Positions 34,130 to 45,689 of a stretch of DNA of 64,000 bases are shown in pieces. This DNA comes from Hermatobates lingyangjiaoensis (taxonomy: Eukaryota > Arthropoda > Insecta > Hemiptera > Hermatobatidae): contig JAPFBL010000588.1 in assembly GCA_026182355.1 (NCBI GenBank), positions 1 to 64,000 on the forward strand, written 5' to 3'. Positions within the stretch are counted from its first letter, which is position 1, and each line of letters begins with the position of its first letter. The translations under genes were made by a program, and so were the position numbers. The notes below the pieces were generated by a model. It was not told the DNA's origin and searched no databases. It saw only the letters and a list, made by a program, of their open reading frames with translations.

Positions 34130-34400
34130 GCTTTGACCGAGGACCACGTGCTACCTGCGCTGTCTCCACCTGGCCGTTACCATGGTGACTGCCCTTTAAA
34201 CCTTCTCCCAGTGACACGCTCTGTCGCACCCTCTGCTCGCACTCACTCACCCGCCCCCTTCCAAGCCGCCCTCTGATTTACTAGCAAGCCGTCAGACATC
34301 TGCCCTCCCCCCTTATCAAATTAAACATCCTTTAATCTCTTACTCCACACTCCCCACCCACTCCCACACACAAATTATTAATATTAACTCCCATTATTAT
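34130..34400. promoter_or_regulatory. GC-rich island with E-boxes and an RFX X-box-like palindrome
   Basis: The most GC-rich block in the window. CACGTG at 34145-34150, CACCTG at 34167-34172 and GTTACC-at-GGTGAC at 34176-34189 lie within 45 bp. The last fits the RFX X-box consensus (two GTNRCC-type half sites with a 2-bp spacer). X-boxes control cilium genes and others in animals. No coding frame is credible. Binding and function are inferred from motifs. Confidence 0.42.
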
Positions 34401-34919
34401 CGAGCCCTTGTTATAATACACGCTTAATTATATACGATACATCAGCAAACAAAGCCGCCCTGCCTTGTTTTTAGTTGACAATCAAGCCACTGTAATAAAC
34501 TTGATATCTCGCCTATTTCACACTGATTAAATTAATTCCAGCATGGTTCACTACACTCATGGATTAACTTCCCATTTATCATGGACACCCTAATTACAAT
34601 AAACTCGTTCAAAGCATTGACCACATTTAAACATGTCATAAAATGCTAATAATTCATATATTATTCATATTAATTCATATACTTGTGATCCGAGTAAACA
34701 TGTGAGAGATTTAGGATTGATTTCGACTCTAAACAATGGTTCAGCAGTCCGCATGGACACCACACAGGATTACTTCCGGTCCATGCCATTGCAACCCAGC
34801 ATTAAAATGTTTGGTAGTGAGGTAAATGAGCCACCTTATACCAGGGTTATAACTGCCGTTATTGTTGTTTTCGCACCCCCCCCCCCCCCTGGTACAATTG
34901 CGTGAATTAGTTAATTTAA

Positions 34920-35250
34920 TTTTGGTCTAATGCGCTACGTACAATCGTGGTGCCCGCCTCATCGAGGTTCACCTCGTACACCCCAAGTTTTGGGTGGCAA
35001 AACTTGGAGGTGACAAAAAGGGCAACACGTTAAATCGTCGGCCTGATTTGATCTTTTGGTGTAATGGCTGGAAAGCTAAGGTGCACAGCGATCAAAACAG
35101 GTCCATGATCAAAACTAGTATTTTGAGAGTTCAAGGCACATGTTTAGGGCTCCATGCTAAGTGCATATGCACATATTATCACAGTATAACCAAAATTATA
35201 TCAAAGCCTGGCAAACTGACCTTCAGAACATTCAAATATAACAATTAAAA
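34920..35250. other. GC-richer unidentified segment with internal inverted repeat
   Basis: GAGGTTCACCTCGTACACCC and CCAAGTTTTGGGTGGCAAAACTTGG form nested hairpins near 34962-35008. An 84-residue plus frame spans the rest with no recognised domain. It may be an old repeat. Confidence 0.3.
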
Positions 35251-35394
35251 CATAAGGTTTTAATATCTTTCAGTTTGTTATAATATTCCAATTTTTTAAA
35301 TTTGTTATTACATTTTTGTCTATATTATATCAAAAACTGATTCTTTTCAATTTATTTTAGCATACTTTATAAAATGTCAATAAAGAAATATTTT

Positions 35395-35640
35395 AAACGA
35401 TTACAAGAAAAGAACACATGCAAACAACACACAACTCACTTCAATATTTCGATCTCATCGTCATCAGGAGAAGGAGAAGAAAATGAGTTCTGCTTGGCAA
35501 CAACAATTGAGTTGATGTTTGCCAGTTGAGCCTTCTTCTTCTCCTTCTCCTGTTGACGATGAGGTCGAAATATTGAATTAAGTTGTGTGTTGTTTCTATG
35601 TGTTATTTTCTTGTAATCGTTTGATATCTTGTCCTAATGG
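35395..35640. mobile_element. PLE 3'-tail foldback, family F
   Basis: Long imperfect inverted arms. Left module (minus): CTGATGA, C, GAT-gag-ATC, GAA, ATAT. Right module (plus, near 35550): CTGTTGA, C, GAT-gag-GTC, GAA, ATAT. Stem II is kept by a Watson-Crick pair on one arm and a G-T pair on the other. Confidence 0.68.
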
Positions 35641-35858
35641 ACTGTTTCATTTTCAAAATAAATATTTTGTAATTCTTTTAAAGTAATTTTTGTATTTCGA
35701 CTCGCGTTGTAAATATAATGAAATTATTTTATTGTTATACTTTTCAATTACTTAGAAACAAACATTTCTTTGAAAATACGCATAATTATATGATAAAGTA
35801 GTTGTAAAGAGGGTCCACCGGTAAAGCAGGTTGAAAACCAATGGTCAAATGAACTTTT

Positions 35859-36450
35859 GATAATCGTATTGCTGATTTAAAAAGTCGTAGCACGAAAATG
35901 CTCGGTTTCATTAAAAAATATTAATATCACTTTAAAGATCCCAATACTTTCGTCGCTCTTTATAAATCTCTCATTCTTCCAATTTTACAATATGTCTAAC
36001 CTGTATATAATCCGTTAGTCCATTTCCGTATATAATGGACGTATATAAAGTATATAATCCGTATTTCAATCCGTCCATTCCAAATCCCTGAAGCAGCTTT
36101 CCTATAAGTCGAGTTATCTTACAGATTCATCTTGCTATCCTCTCCTTTGTACTCGATTTAACATTCTTGATCTCCTTTCTCGTTAATATAATCATAGAAC
36201 CTATTACAACACTGTATTTAAATAGAAATTATTAAATAATTTTATTGTTATCCCATTTCCCAGCTACATTTCCGTATCCCATCATACACTTTAAAAACGC
36301 CCATATTCTATGTTCTGTGTCACAAAAAAAATTATTTACTTTATTACCCACTGTCTTCTATGATGATAAAGTGTAATTGTCTGTACAGGAGAGTGCGATA
36401 TAAAAAAATTTAAAAAGTGATAAAACATCCTTCATTATTATTATTATCAT
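35859..36450 (+). pseudogene. I/Jockey-type LINE 3' remnant
   Basis: Reads KMLGFIKKY, stop, then FKDPNTFVALYKSLILPILQYV, stop, PVYNP, the conserved post-catalytic region of I/Jockey-group reverse transcriptases, with at least two in-frame stops. Weaker similarity continues about 250 bp. It ends in an (ATT)n-rich tail, as in I-type elements. The AT microsatellite-like TATATAAT insert disrupts the frame. Confidence 0.72.
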
Positions 36451-36784
36451 TATTATGTTCCAGTTTGTTATACTTTCCTTGACCCAACAATGTTCGATTT
36501 AATTATCATTATCATTATGTGTAACAGGTGCTTGCTAGTTTATTATGTCTTAATTAATATCAATATAAAAATAGATCTTATACCGTAAAAGGATTTTCAT
36601 CCGTATTTAAATAAATAAATGTATTCAAGACATGTAACCGTCCGATATTTTGATACAGGGTTTTCAACGAAAATAGACATTTCTAAGTATCCAAAATTTA
36701 ATAAAATAGGTTTTTGAACTTGACTGTATATATATATATATATATATGTATACATACTAATTTGAAGAAAAGTTACACACGGAC

Positions 36785-37060
36785 TATAAAACTTTAAATT
36801 ACACAAAACACGACACAGACACGAAAAAAGATAAAATACACACTTACTAAATTCAATATTTCGAACTGTTGTTTGTCATCAGAAGAAGAATAAGTGAGCG
36901 AGTGACTCGCATTCCTTCCTTCAACGTGGAGAGATCTTTCTCACTTCGTCCTCTCTTCTAGTTTTCTCCTAATGACGAACAACATTTCGAAATATTGAAT
37001 TTAATAAGTGTGTATTTTATCTTTTTTTCTTTGTCGTGTTTTGTGTAAATTAAAGTATAT
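36785..37060. mobile_element. PLE 3'-tail foldback, family G
   Basis: Outer ends AAATTACACAAAACACGACA and its mirror at 37036-37056. Both arms hold AATATTTCGAA...TCATCAG-type modules with point losses (CTAATGA on the right). Same family as the tail at 24.73 kb. Confidence 0.68.
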
Positions 37061-37069
37061 ATATATTGT

Positions 37070-37275
37070 TAGTTGCTTTTTGCTAGTCAAACTTCTTCTT
37101 CTTCTTCTCCTGATGGCGACGAGATCGAAAAATGAAGTGCGTTGTGTGTTGTTTCTACCTTGAAAATATATCTATTGTTCGCCAGCTAGGCAGAGCTCCT
37201 CTTCTTCTTCTTAGAATAACTTAGATGACAACGTGGTCGAAATATTGAAGTTCTTTTCTTGTAATCATTTAATAA
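37070..37275 (+). mobile_element. Two tandem PLE tails, family F
   Basis: Two plus-strand tails in direct order: CTGATGGCGACGAGATCGAAA near 37112, then AGATGACAACGTGGTCGAAAT near 37222, each preceded by CTTCTTCTTCTTC. This is a direct, not inverted, arrangement. Confidence 0.55.
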
Positions 37276-37279
37276 ATAA

Positions 37280-38470
37280 ATATATTTTTATAAGACACAG
37301 TTGTTTTCACAGGCTATTACTTCAGGCCTTATGATAACTGTCACTGGCCCTGACACCATTGTATGCATCCCACCAACGCTTTCGTATTTACTCATTTTCT
37401 GAACTATTTCAACTAGTTTCATTCCACTCCCTGTTCTTGACATAATAGTTTAATCAGACTAACAAAATGACATAGTAATTGTCAGAGTTTGAATGTCAGC
37501 AGCTCTTCTTACCACAAAGGCTTTTGCCCGTATCATATCCCAGCACCTAATTTACATGCATTACGTGGTAATCGCTTAAAGAAGGCCACCAATTTAAAGA
37601 CTGTTATTAAATCGAAACAAAAAGAAAATCACTTTATTACATAAAATAACACCCCTAGAATCTATAAATAACAAAATATTACTTTTTTTTTTGTTTAATA
37701 TTTTATTAAAATTTTGCTATTTTGTTTTTTTATAGCCTTAAAAACCGTTAAGTACACATTAGTTTTACACTTAAATGTACAAACTTAATACTAAATAAAA
37801 TAGAAGACTGTTTAAAAAGAAAGGATGTAAAAAAGCTATAATAATGCATGGAAAAATAAATATATTGCAGCATAACGTTTATGTAGTTAGACATGCACAA
37901 ATCTACTGTCAGAGTTCAAACTCCCTGTGACTTACGGTGGCTGAGTTTACTTGTGACAAAACTTTTGGACAAACACACAGACTATTATTAAGGGTAGATT
38001 CGGTTATTCTAATTTATAAAACTTAAAGATAACTTGAAATGAGTCGGTTCTAAGCAATGTACAGACAAAACTTTTTCTTTTGTTCCATATTCATATTACA
38101 GTGTATTTATTCATTTAGCAGCTTTAAGGATTGTTCGTATTGTTAAAACAATGATTTCAATGAATGTTGGCCTGTTTTTTTTTTGTATTTTGCTGAGTTG
38201 AAGTGTATAAAATGTTTTCCTCGTTCCGTCCTGATTAGCACTTAGGCCAGTAGAGCTCGACTGCCTTCACAGCCTTGAGCCACAAACAAGACAAGCTAAC
38301 TTACCCTCAAATCAGAAAAAAAAAATTTACGAGCCTTTCTCTTGCTCCTGATGACATTTGTGTCTAGTGAATACGCACAATCTTCAACTTTTAGCAGGTC
38401 TGACACATATGCATACAATATAGTGAATAAAATATTTCCAGTAGGTCATTAATCGATTTTATTTTTAACA
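37280..38470. other. AT-rich non-coding stretch
   Basis: No gene or RNA recognised; scattered poly(T) runs only. Confidence 0.5.
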
Positions 38471-38479
38471 AGTTATCAG

Positions 38480-38690
38480 GAGTGATCAGGTTTACCTTAA
38501 ATCGTCGGTCCCTTAGCCTGTATGACGTAAGGTACTCGTTAAAGACTCCTACATTAAATAAACTTGCGTTAGGCAAAATTTTAGGACTCCCAATGTAGAA
38601 TCCATCTCATTGTGTGGTATCATAAAGGACTGATGTACAGCCTATGTGTGTTCTCTTGTGGGACTACCACTGCAACCTAACCAATCATTT
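38480..38690 (+). mobile_element. SINE 3' part
   Basis: CGTCGGTCCCTTAGCCTGTA, then ACTCCTACATTAAATAAACT, then TTTAGGACTCCCAATGTAGA and TCTTGTGGGACTACCACTGC match the body and tail of the copy at 16.8 kb. The tRNA-like head is missing or decayed. Confidence 0.65.
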
Positions 38691-38839
38691 ATAGAAGAAA
38701 CCAACGGCACATGATGTCAGTCATAATGTGGTTAGTTTCTCAAACGTGGTCAAAAGGGCTACATGTTAAAAAACTATCAATGTTTTTTATTTTATCATAG
38801 CATACCAATATGACTAATGTACACGATCAATCCAAAACA

Positions 38840-39170
38840 GGCTTAACATCCCTCTCTGAGGGACCTCGTGCTCAGATTTGCCCACCTCCAGCTTGAACAA
38901 ATCACTGGATTATCAACCCAGAGTTAAGCACGTAAGCCAGTGGTCTACCCTGCCCATAGACTTAATTATTGCCCTGTCCCAACTCCAGCTTGAACAAATC
39001 ACTGGATTATTAGCCCAGAGGCAACTAGGCAAATCACTGGGCTACCCTGTCCGATAGTCTTAATTATTGCCCTGTCCCAACTCCAGCTTGAACAAATCAC
39101 TGGATTATCAACCCAGAGTTAAGCACGTAAGCCAGTGGTCTACCCTGTCCCATATTCTTAATCATTGAAA
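38840..39170 (-). mobile_element. tRNA-derived SINE with internal triplication
   Basis: The minus strand has B-box-like GGGTTGATAATCC and GAGCACGAGGTCCC as in the SINE family. A block starting TCCAGCTTGAACAAATCACT (plus-strand wording) begins at 38887, 38984 and 39082, giving three 97-98 bp direct copies of the head. First and third copies are almost identical. Confidence 0.68.
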
Positions 39171-39576
39171 CCATGTCAAACTAATCTGCATTATGTAGGG
39201 GTAACAAAGCCAGTAGGAACTAATACTGGAAGCACTCAATGATTTTTTTAACTGAAAAGAATAATTGTCTATGTCTAATAATATTTTTATATACATGATA
39301 GGCTCTAAAGTACTAACAACATTATAAAGCATATGTGTTTGTCACTGATGCTGTTAGTCACCGCATTAAAGTGGGTAGGTTTATATACAAATCAATAAAG
39401 TGGCTTAGCGACCGGGGCAGCTGTGCGATTACCCCTCCTTGTGATTCAATCAGAATCAAAAGAGCTTATCAATTTCATATGTGGAGAAAATTAATATTGC
39501 CTGTTCAATTTAAAATATTTAATATAATAAAGTATTACATTCAAATATATATGCACATACAAATTTAAATTTTTTT

Positions 39577-39825
39577 TTAGGACTCGGTCAGTTCTTCAGT
39601 TTTAAATTGAACTTTTTCATAGGCAAAGGTATATTTTTTGTATAAATAAAATTTATACTTTTAATATTCTTAAGAAATATTATACTTCTGCCTATAAAAG
39701 AAAAAGCTTTTAAAAAAAATTGAAACGTTAGCAATGCGAGTTTAATTTGAACCTGAAGAACTGACCGAGTCTTGATAAACTTTAAATTTGTTTCTATTTC
39801 ACGGTCGATACTTTTATCAATATAT
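39577..39825. mobile_element. Foldback, family E
   Basis: ACTCGGTCAGTTCTTCAG on the left mirrors CTGAAGAACTGACCGAGTC near 39751-39769. The unpaired centre is about 110 bp of AT-rich sequence. The outer right end GTCGATACTTTTATCAATAT is shared with 63.3 kb. Confidence 0.65.
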
Positions 39826-40299
39826 ATATATATATATTATTGAAAACGATCGCAGTTTCTGCATTCACGACCATTTTATTCACAGATTCTAGCCTCCTGG
39901 CTATTTTTCTTATTGTAGTAGGTAAACTATTAAAATAAGGTTCGCCAATGACATTTCCAAGTATATAGTTCAAGTGAACAAGTGAATATTACATAATATA
40001 TATATATATATAATGTACAATTACAACACTGACGTTATCAAATAAGAAACGACGTAATCAAATACAACACTGACTTTATTAATTTGAACACCAAGTTAAT
40101 ATATTGAAAAACCCTATAATTTCAACAAAGATAAAAAAAATGCTACCCCCTCCCCCTCCTCCCACCCCCCAAATATGTGCTCCCATCCTAGAACACGCAA
40201 CAACAAATATGTCAGACGCGTATCTCTTTCAGATTGATGACCATACACTAATTGAACATTAAACAGCAATGGATTGATTAATTAACAATGGAGGACGTA

Positions 40300-41900
40300 C
40301 TCAGTAGGCGAATGAAGTAAATGTACATTTACTGAATCTGACTACTTCAGATTCGTCACATTCAGATCTTACTAAAGATGAAAAAGTAGACACTGAGAAT
40401 AAAAACACGGACTTTTTTTTTATATAATAATATAATGTAGTATATATATTGTTATCTTTATGATGGTTATACTAACTTAGAGATAACATTTCCTGACGTT
40501 GGTTAAGAAATTTTATTCAGATTGATTTTGACACCATGTATTCAAAATAAAACCTTAAAAGGTTAAATTTTCACATGAAATATTTTTTTTAAAGAAAAAT
40601 TGAGATCCTAAGCACGTTAATGTTTTTTCTTTAAGTTGCATCATATTAATAATGTACATTTTGCCAGCTCTTCCCCCCCCCCTTCCTAATTAGTCCACAT
40701 AAAAAGCTAATAAAGTTATATAAAAATATTTACGTTTTTTTTAATGGAAAGGAGGTAATATTACAAACTTTAGTCATGCTATATATTTTTCGGTTTTTAA
40801 ACACAAATATATATTTCAATAATGTATTTATGTAAATTAAGCTTTGTCGGTTTACAACAAAGCTCACAATAGTTCAGAGTTTATATTTTAACCGGAGCAA
40901 TTTAAATTTGCTGAAAGCTAATAGAATGTTGTCATTTATTAATAAAGTGTTGTTAATGCTTTTGAAAAGGATCTTTGAGAATAGAGTTAGATTAATAATA
41001 ATAATGATCAAAGGACGGCAGTGTCATGTTCTAAGGAGGGAGAAGTACAAAGATTCATATTTTTGAGATTCTGTTCATTTATTAACAATTAGCGTATTAT
41101 CTTTTATGTTAGAGACAAATGGTTAATTTTAGCATCAAAGCTGCAAGTCATCTGCCAGTAAATGCCATTCTCTATGCAGAAACAGCTTGATTCTCAAATA
41201 GAGTCTCTTCAAACAGAGTTCATTTATATTGAAATATTAAATGAATACATTTTCATTCGTTTATATTTATGATTTATTTCAAAATGTTCGTAAAGTTAAA
41301 TATTTTGATGTCTAGTATGATATTTATAATGAGACTAAGATCATTCAACCAATACTGCTGGTTTTCCTAAGAGTTTCGCTAGAACTGACGCAAGTGATAT
41401 AGGGCATCTAGTGTGGCATTGAGAAGGGAGGGAGGTAAGAGAGGTATTCGTATTGGACCATTTTCATCACCACACTCGCAATCTTGACTTTTATATAGTT
41501 TATTCTAATTGTAATAATGTCGGTAACAACGTTCCCTGTAAGCTCCGCGCATACACAATCGCGCACTGCTCGCACATGCTCTGCGCACAACAAAACTAAT
41601 CCAGCGCACAAAAAATTCAACATACAATCACCAAAACAAAATTTCTAACCTTTGTAAAAAATGAAGTAGCATTTTGAAAAGTAAAATACACCATTTTTTG
41701 TATGTTATGAACTTAGTACAATCGTGAAATGGGATTTTTTTCTACCATAGTTTAGTATTTTCTTTAAATTCAATAAGATACAAAATAAAATCAAGAACAA
41801 AAATTGCAAATAAAGTATTTTTAAAAACTTCCTACAGTCACTTTTGTTTTTTCGACAAGACATTTTTTAATTCCATTGATCATCTTTCAAGATCATAGAA
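40300..41900. other. AT-rich non-coding stretch
   Basis: No gene recognised. A C-rich run lies near 40674, and a GC-richer patch with GCGCGCACTGCTC-like words near 41520-41600 has no ORF support. Confidence 0.45.
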
Positions 41901-41929
41901 ATGACAACTTTTCATTGAGTAATGTATAT

Positions 41930-42145
41930 ATATATGATCAAACAACAATAAGAAATGGGAAACCAAGACTAAGATCTTTCAACCGTAACAAGCGGTCTTC
42001 GTCAGAGTCAAAAACCCAACGTTGGGTTTTTGACTCTGACAAAGACCGCTTGTTACGGTTGAAAGATCTTAGTCTTGTTTTCCCATTTCTTATTGTGGTT
42101 TGATCATTGATTGTTATTTCACGTGTTTATGTGAAATCTTTATAT
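41930..42145. mobile_element. PLE 3'-tail foldback, family A
   Basis: Both modules are present: minus at 41967-42009 (intact core) and plus at 42032-42074 (core CTGACAA, G8 lost). Joined at CCAACGTTGGG. Ends in TATATATA on both sides. Confidence 0.82.
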
Positions 42146-42149
42146 ATAT

Positions 42150-44025
42150 ATCACTTTCTGTGATTCATAGTCTCCTCAGAGAGTTAGTATATGTGCGTTG
42201 ATGCATGAAAATTTAGAGGGAACATTGGTCAGTAATTTTTTAATTAAAAGTTTGTTAATAAAAGTGAACTCGAGAATAGTGATACTTAATAAATTTCGTG
42301 TACAAATAGTTATAAAATATACATAGATCAGACTGGTTTAAAATAGTGTGTTAAACAACATTAATACTCTGTATGTAGAGGTGAATAACGTATCGCCTTA
42401 TTTTGCTTATGAATAATGACAATATTGTTATAAATTGAATTGAAGCAAAAATGATTTTGTATGAAAATTTCAAATATATGAAAAAATATTATTTTGGAAT
42501 CATGTATAGATATATATTGTCGGATATTCGTTTCTTTAACTGAATATATGAAAGATTATATATTTTTGATGATTCATTTGACTCATTCTTTGTCTATTAC
42601 GGTTAACAGCAACTGACAGATAATTGCCATCTGAATATTTGAAACACGGTTTAGCTTACCTTACCTGTGACGGAAGGCGCTATAGAAAAGAAGTGTGTGC
42701 TGATAAGCAATTCTTAACATTGTTAAGGAATTCGCACAATAGAAATGGTGCTTCTTATCAGTGTTATCATTTGATTTTAACCTAAGTTTTTATCATTGAT
42801 CACAAAATATTAAAACATCCGGTAAAGTACCACTATTTAAACCAAAAGAAGATTATGTTTCAGAAAACAGATTTTTTCATATATATTATCCATCTTTGGT
42901 GAGGAAAATACGTTTGCATGTCAATTTTGTTTCAACTTCCGGTCTCGTATACCATAAGAACCGTATAACAAAAACAATCTGTTGGACAAATATCATTCAG
43001 TTATACATAATTCTGAAAAAATAATTGTCTCCTCAACAGAAGTCAAACAAACATCATTTAAGCAAAAGTTGTTACCATGGTTACACATTAATAACGTAAG
43101 AAACACAGTAAAATAAACGTTAAACCACAGTATGAAACACAAAACTAATACTTTTGACTCTCCTCATGCATCCTAAATAAATAGCATTATTTGAATTAAT
43201 CTACTTAGTTCGTTTAGTGGCTCTGAAAAAACATGTTAATAATAAAAAAAAAGCCTTAGACCTCTTTTAAAATTTTTTACTATCGCTTAAGCGTGGGACA
43301 TTATTTCATATTCGACTCGAACATTTCATTTAACAATAAATAACATGAAATGTTATTGAAATAACATTTCAGATTCGAACATTATTTCTCATTAATGCAT
43401 ATTGTTAGTACCACTGAGGTTATTATGATAAATATTAGAAACCGAACAACCCATCAATATTAGCAGCATTACACGAAGTATGGTGGTTTGTTATATTTCA
43501 AATATTAAATATTTCACCTGTTTATTGTGAAATCCATTCGAAATATATTTTATACGCCTTCAATTAATACAATTTAAAAAAGAAAAACATCTTAGCATAC
43601 AATTAAATGCATTTTAAATTCGTTTGTACATTTCAATCTGTTAATTTAATAAAATTGTACTAATACTTACAGATTTTGGGATTATTTAAATCTGATTTTA
43701 AAAAGAGATTACAGAACTGATGACTCATTGATATCGTTTATGCATGTTCTTTTTTATTAAAATAAAACAGTTTTTATCGTTTATACAGTGTTGCCATTTA
43801 CAGGTTTGTTACTGTAGGTATTGTTTCTTCATTATTATGATACTCATTAGAACGAATAATACATTGATGTTGGGTTCATTTAGATTATATTGCATGATAA
43901 AAGTTAAATATTGATATATTTCTGTATTTATGCATCATTGCATCATCTTTTTCTTTTATAGATTAAGTGATTAGAAGTGATTTTTTTCGCTGTTTTTAAT
44001 TTTTATTTGACGTCGTTGCATTATG
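42150..44025. other. AT-rich non-coding stretch
   Basis: No gene, RNA or mobile-element boundary recognised. Contains a palindromic ATTTCATTTAACAATAAATA region near 43325-43380. Confidence 0.5.
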
Positions 44026-44029
44026 TATT

Positions 44030-44380
44030 TAATTATTTGAAGACGAGATCAGAGGAGAGTTTAGGATTTTCTCGCATGAGAAGGCCAGAAAGGGAGGCTG
44101 TGGCCATAAGACCTTAAAATAGGGAATAAAGGAGCCATATGTCGGGTTGACACAAAGGGCAGTGTTCTGCTGGTCCACCTGCCTGGGGGCCCCCCTTGAT
44201 TACACCTCCCAAAGCCCTGCCCAGTCATTTGCTCCTAAAACTCAACAAACGGCTTTTCTCTACAGGTGGCTTCTTCAACGCATTACAGATGCTATCACTT
44301 CCTTGCTTAGAGAAACATGTTTCAAGGATGCTCTGTCATCTGTTATACTAGAATTTTTCTCTGATGGCAATTAGCGAATC
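44030..44380. promoter_or_regulatory. GC-richer island with paired E-boxes
   Basis: CACCTG at 44176-44181 and CAGGTG at 44263-44268, with CCCCCCTTGATTACACC (a TCF/LEF-like core) between them. A 75-residue plus frame is open across the block but shows no domain. Candidate enhancer; coding potential unresolved. Confidence 0.35.
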
Positions 44381-44402
44381 TTGTAAAAATATTTAGTTAA
44401 AA

Positions 44403-44461
<59 letters not shown>
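44403..44461. repeat. (AC)n(AT)n compound microsatellite
   Basis: AC run passes directly into a TA run just before a family A insertion. Confidence 0.94.
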
Positions 44462-44463
<2 letters not shown>

Positions 44464-44504
44464 TAGTATATTGTATTGTATTGTATTAGTATATATTGTA
44501 TATA

Positions 44505-44800
44505 TATGATCAAACCACAATAAGAAATGGGAAAACAAGACTAAGATCTTTCAACCGTAACAAGCGGTCTTCGTCAGAGTCAAAACCCAACTGACCACAA
44601 TAAGAAATGGGAAAACAAGACTAAGATCTTTCAACCGTAACAAGCGGTCTTCGTCAAGAGTCAAACCCAACTCCAGTTGGGTTTTGACTCTGACGAAGAC
44701 CGCTTGTTACGGTTGAAAGATCTTAGTCTTGTTTTCCCATTTCTTATTGTGGTTTGATCATTGATTGTTGTTTCACGTGTTTATGTGAAATCTTTTATTG
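44505..44800. mobile_element. PLE family A, two tandem tails plus one inverted tail
   Basis: Three modules occur: minus at 44539-44581, minus at 44619-44663 (one extra base in stem I region), and plus at 44686-44728. The first two are direct repeats about 80 bp apart; the third is inverted. Direct tandem tails are what PLE pseudo-LTR or multimeric RNA insertion would leave. Confidence 0.78.
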
Positions 44801-45044
44801 TATATATATATATATTAGTATATTTTGGGAGCAGACCTTCATTTAGACATGTTTTATTAAAGAGTATGCCGATCTTCATTATTGTTCGTTTTTTTTCAAT
44901 TTCTCAAGTTTTCTAAGCTTAATTTTTAACTCTTCAGGTAAATTAAACACTAACTCTCCGAATTATTTATTCTTGAGCTCCATAGTAGTAATCCAATAAT
45001 ACACTATAAACCTAACTACAACAAAAAACTATACATTAAATTAT

Positions 45045-45079
45045 TCCAACGTTTCGGTCACTTTGACCATCTTCAGGGA
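45045..45079 (-). ncRNA. hammerhead-like module, complete
   Basis: Minus strand: stem I TCC/GGA (3 bp, further pairs outward), core CTGAAGA, one extra T, stem II GGTCA-aag-TGACC (5 perfect pairs), GAA, stem III palindrome ACGT, T (GUU triplet). No core substitution. Surrounding sequence resembles family H. One of the best copies for an activity test. Confidence 0.65.
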
Positions 45080-45184
45080 TTTAATCCTTAATCGTCATTA
45101 TTGTAAATCCCTGAAAAATTGGTGTGTGAGAAGCTTATCTAAATATATATGAATTAAATACCACAATAAACAATATAAATTAAT

Positions 45185-45330
45185 TAAAATGCTCTAAGGC
45201 CTTTCGTCACAACATCATCAGAGAGCTAAATGAAACAACAAAAGAAAAAAAAAAAAAGAAAAAAGAGTGGTTGTTTCATTTAGCTCTCTGATGATGTTGT
45301 GTCGAAAGGCCTTAGAGAATTTTAATTAAT
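45185..45330. mobile_element. PLE 3'-tail foldback, family B
   Basis: Both arms carry a module: minus at 45191-45226 with a 5-bp GCTCT/AGAGC stem I, and plus at 45283-45317 with CTCT/AGAG. Stem III is AGGCCT. The same GCTCTCTGANGATG and AGGCCTTAGAG sequence follows the PLE frame at 56.6-56.9 kb, which identifies the family. Confidence 0.75.
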
Positions 45331-45689
45331 ATATTTTTTTTATTGTGTTTATTAATATATATTAATATAATTCATATATTATATCAATAGTTATTGTTGA
45401 TTATTAATTTCTAAATATATTTAGAAATTAATAATTCTAAATTATTAGAATTATTACACTTGTACCTGAAGTGTACAAGTAATCAGTCTTCGGATACTTG
45501 TAAATCATTTTACAGTAACAGAAAAGAGAAAGTTTAAAAAGAAAGAGGTAGGATTTAGGGAGAGAAAGGTTGGGAAACCTTAACAAAACCCATGCGACAG
45601 ACCGAAAATAACTACCTGCCCAAAACTCTCACTGCCAGTACCTTCAAACCTGCTTAAGCTGTGCTTTAAAATAAAACTATTCAAGTCAC

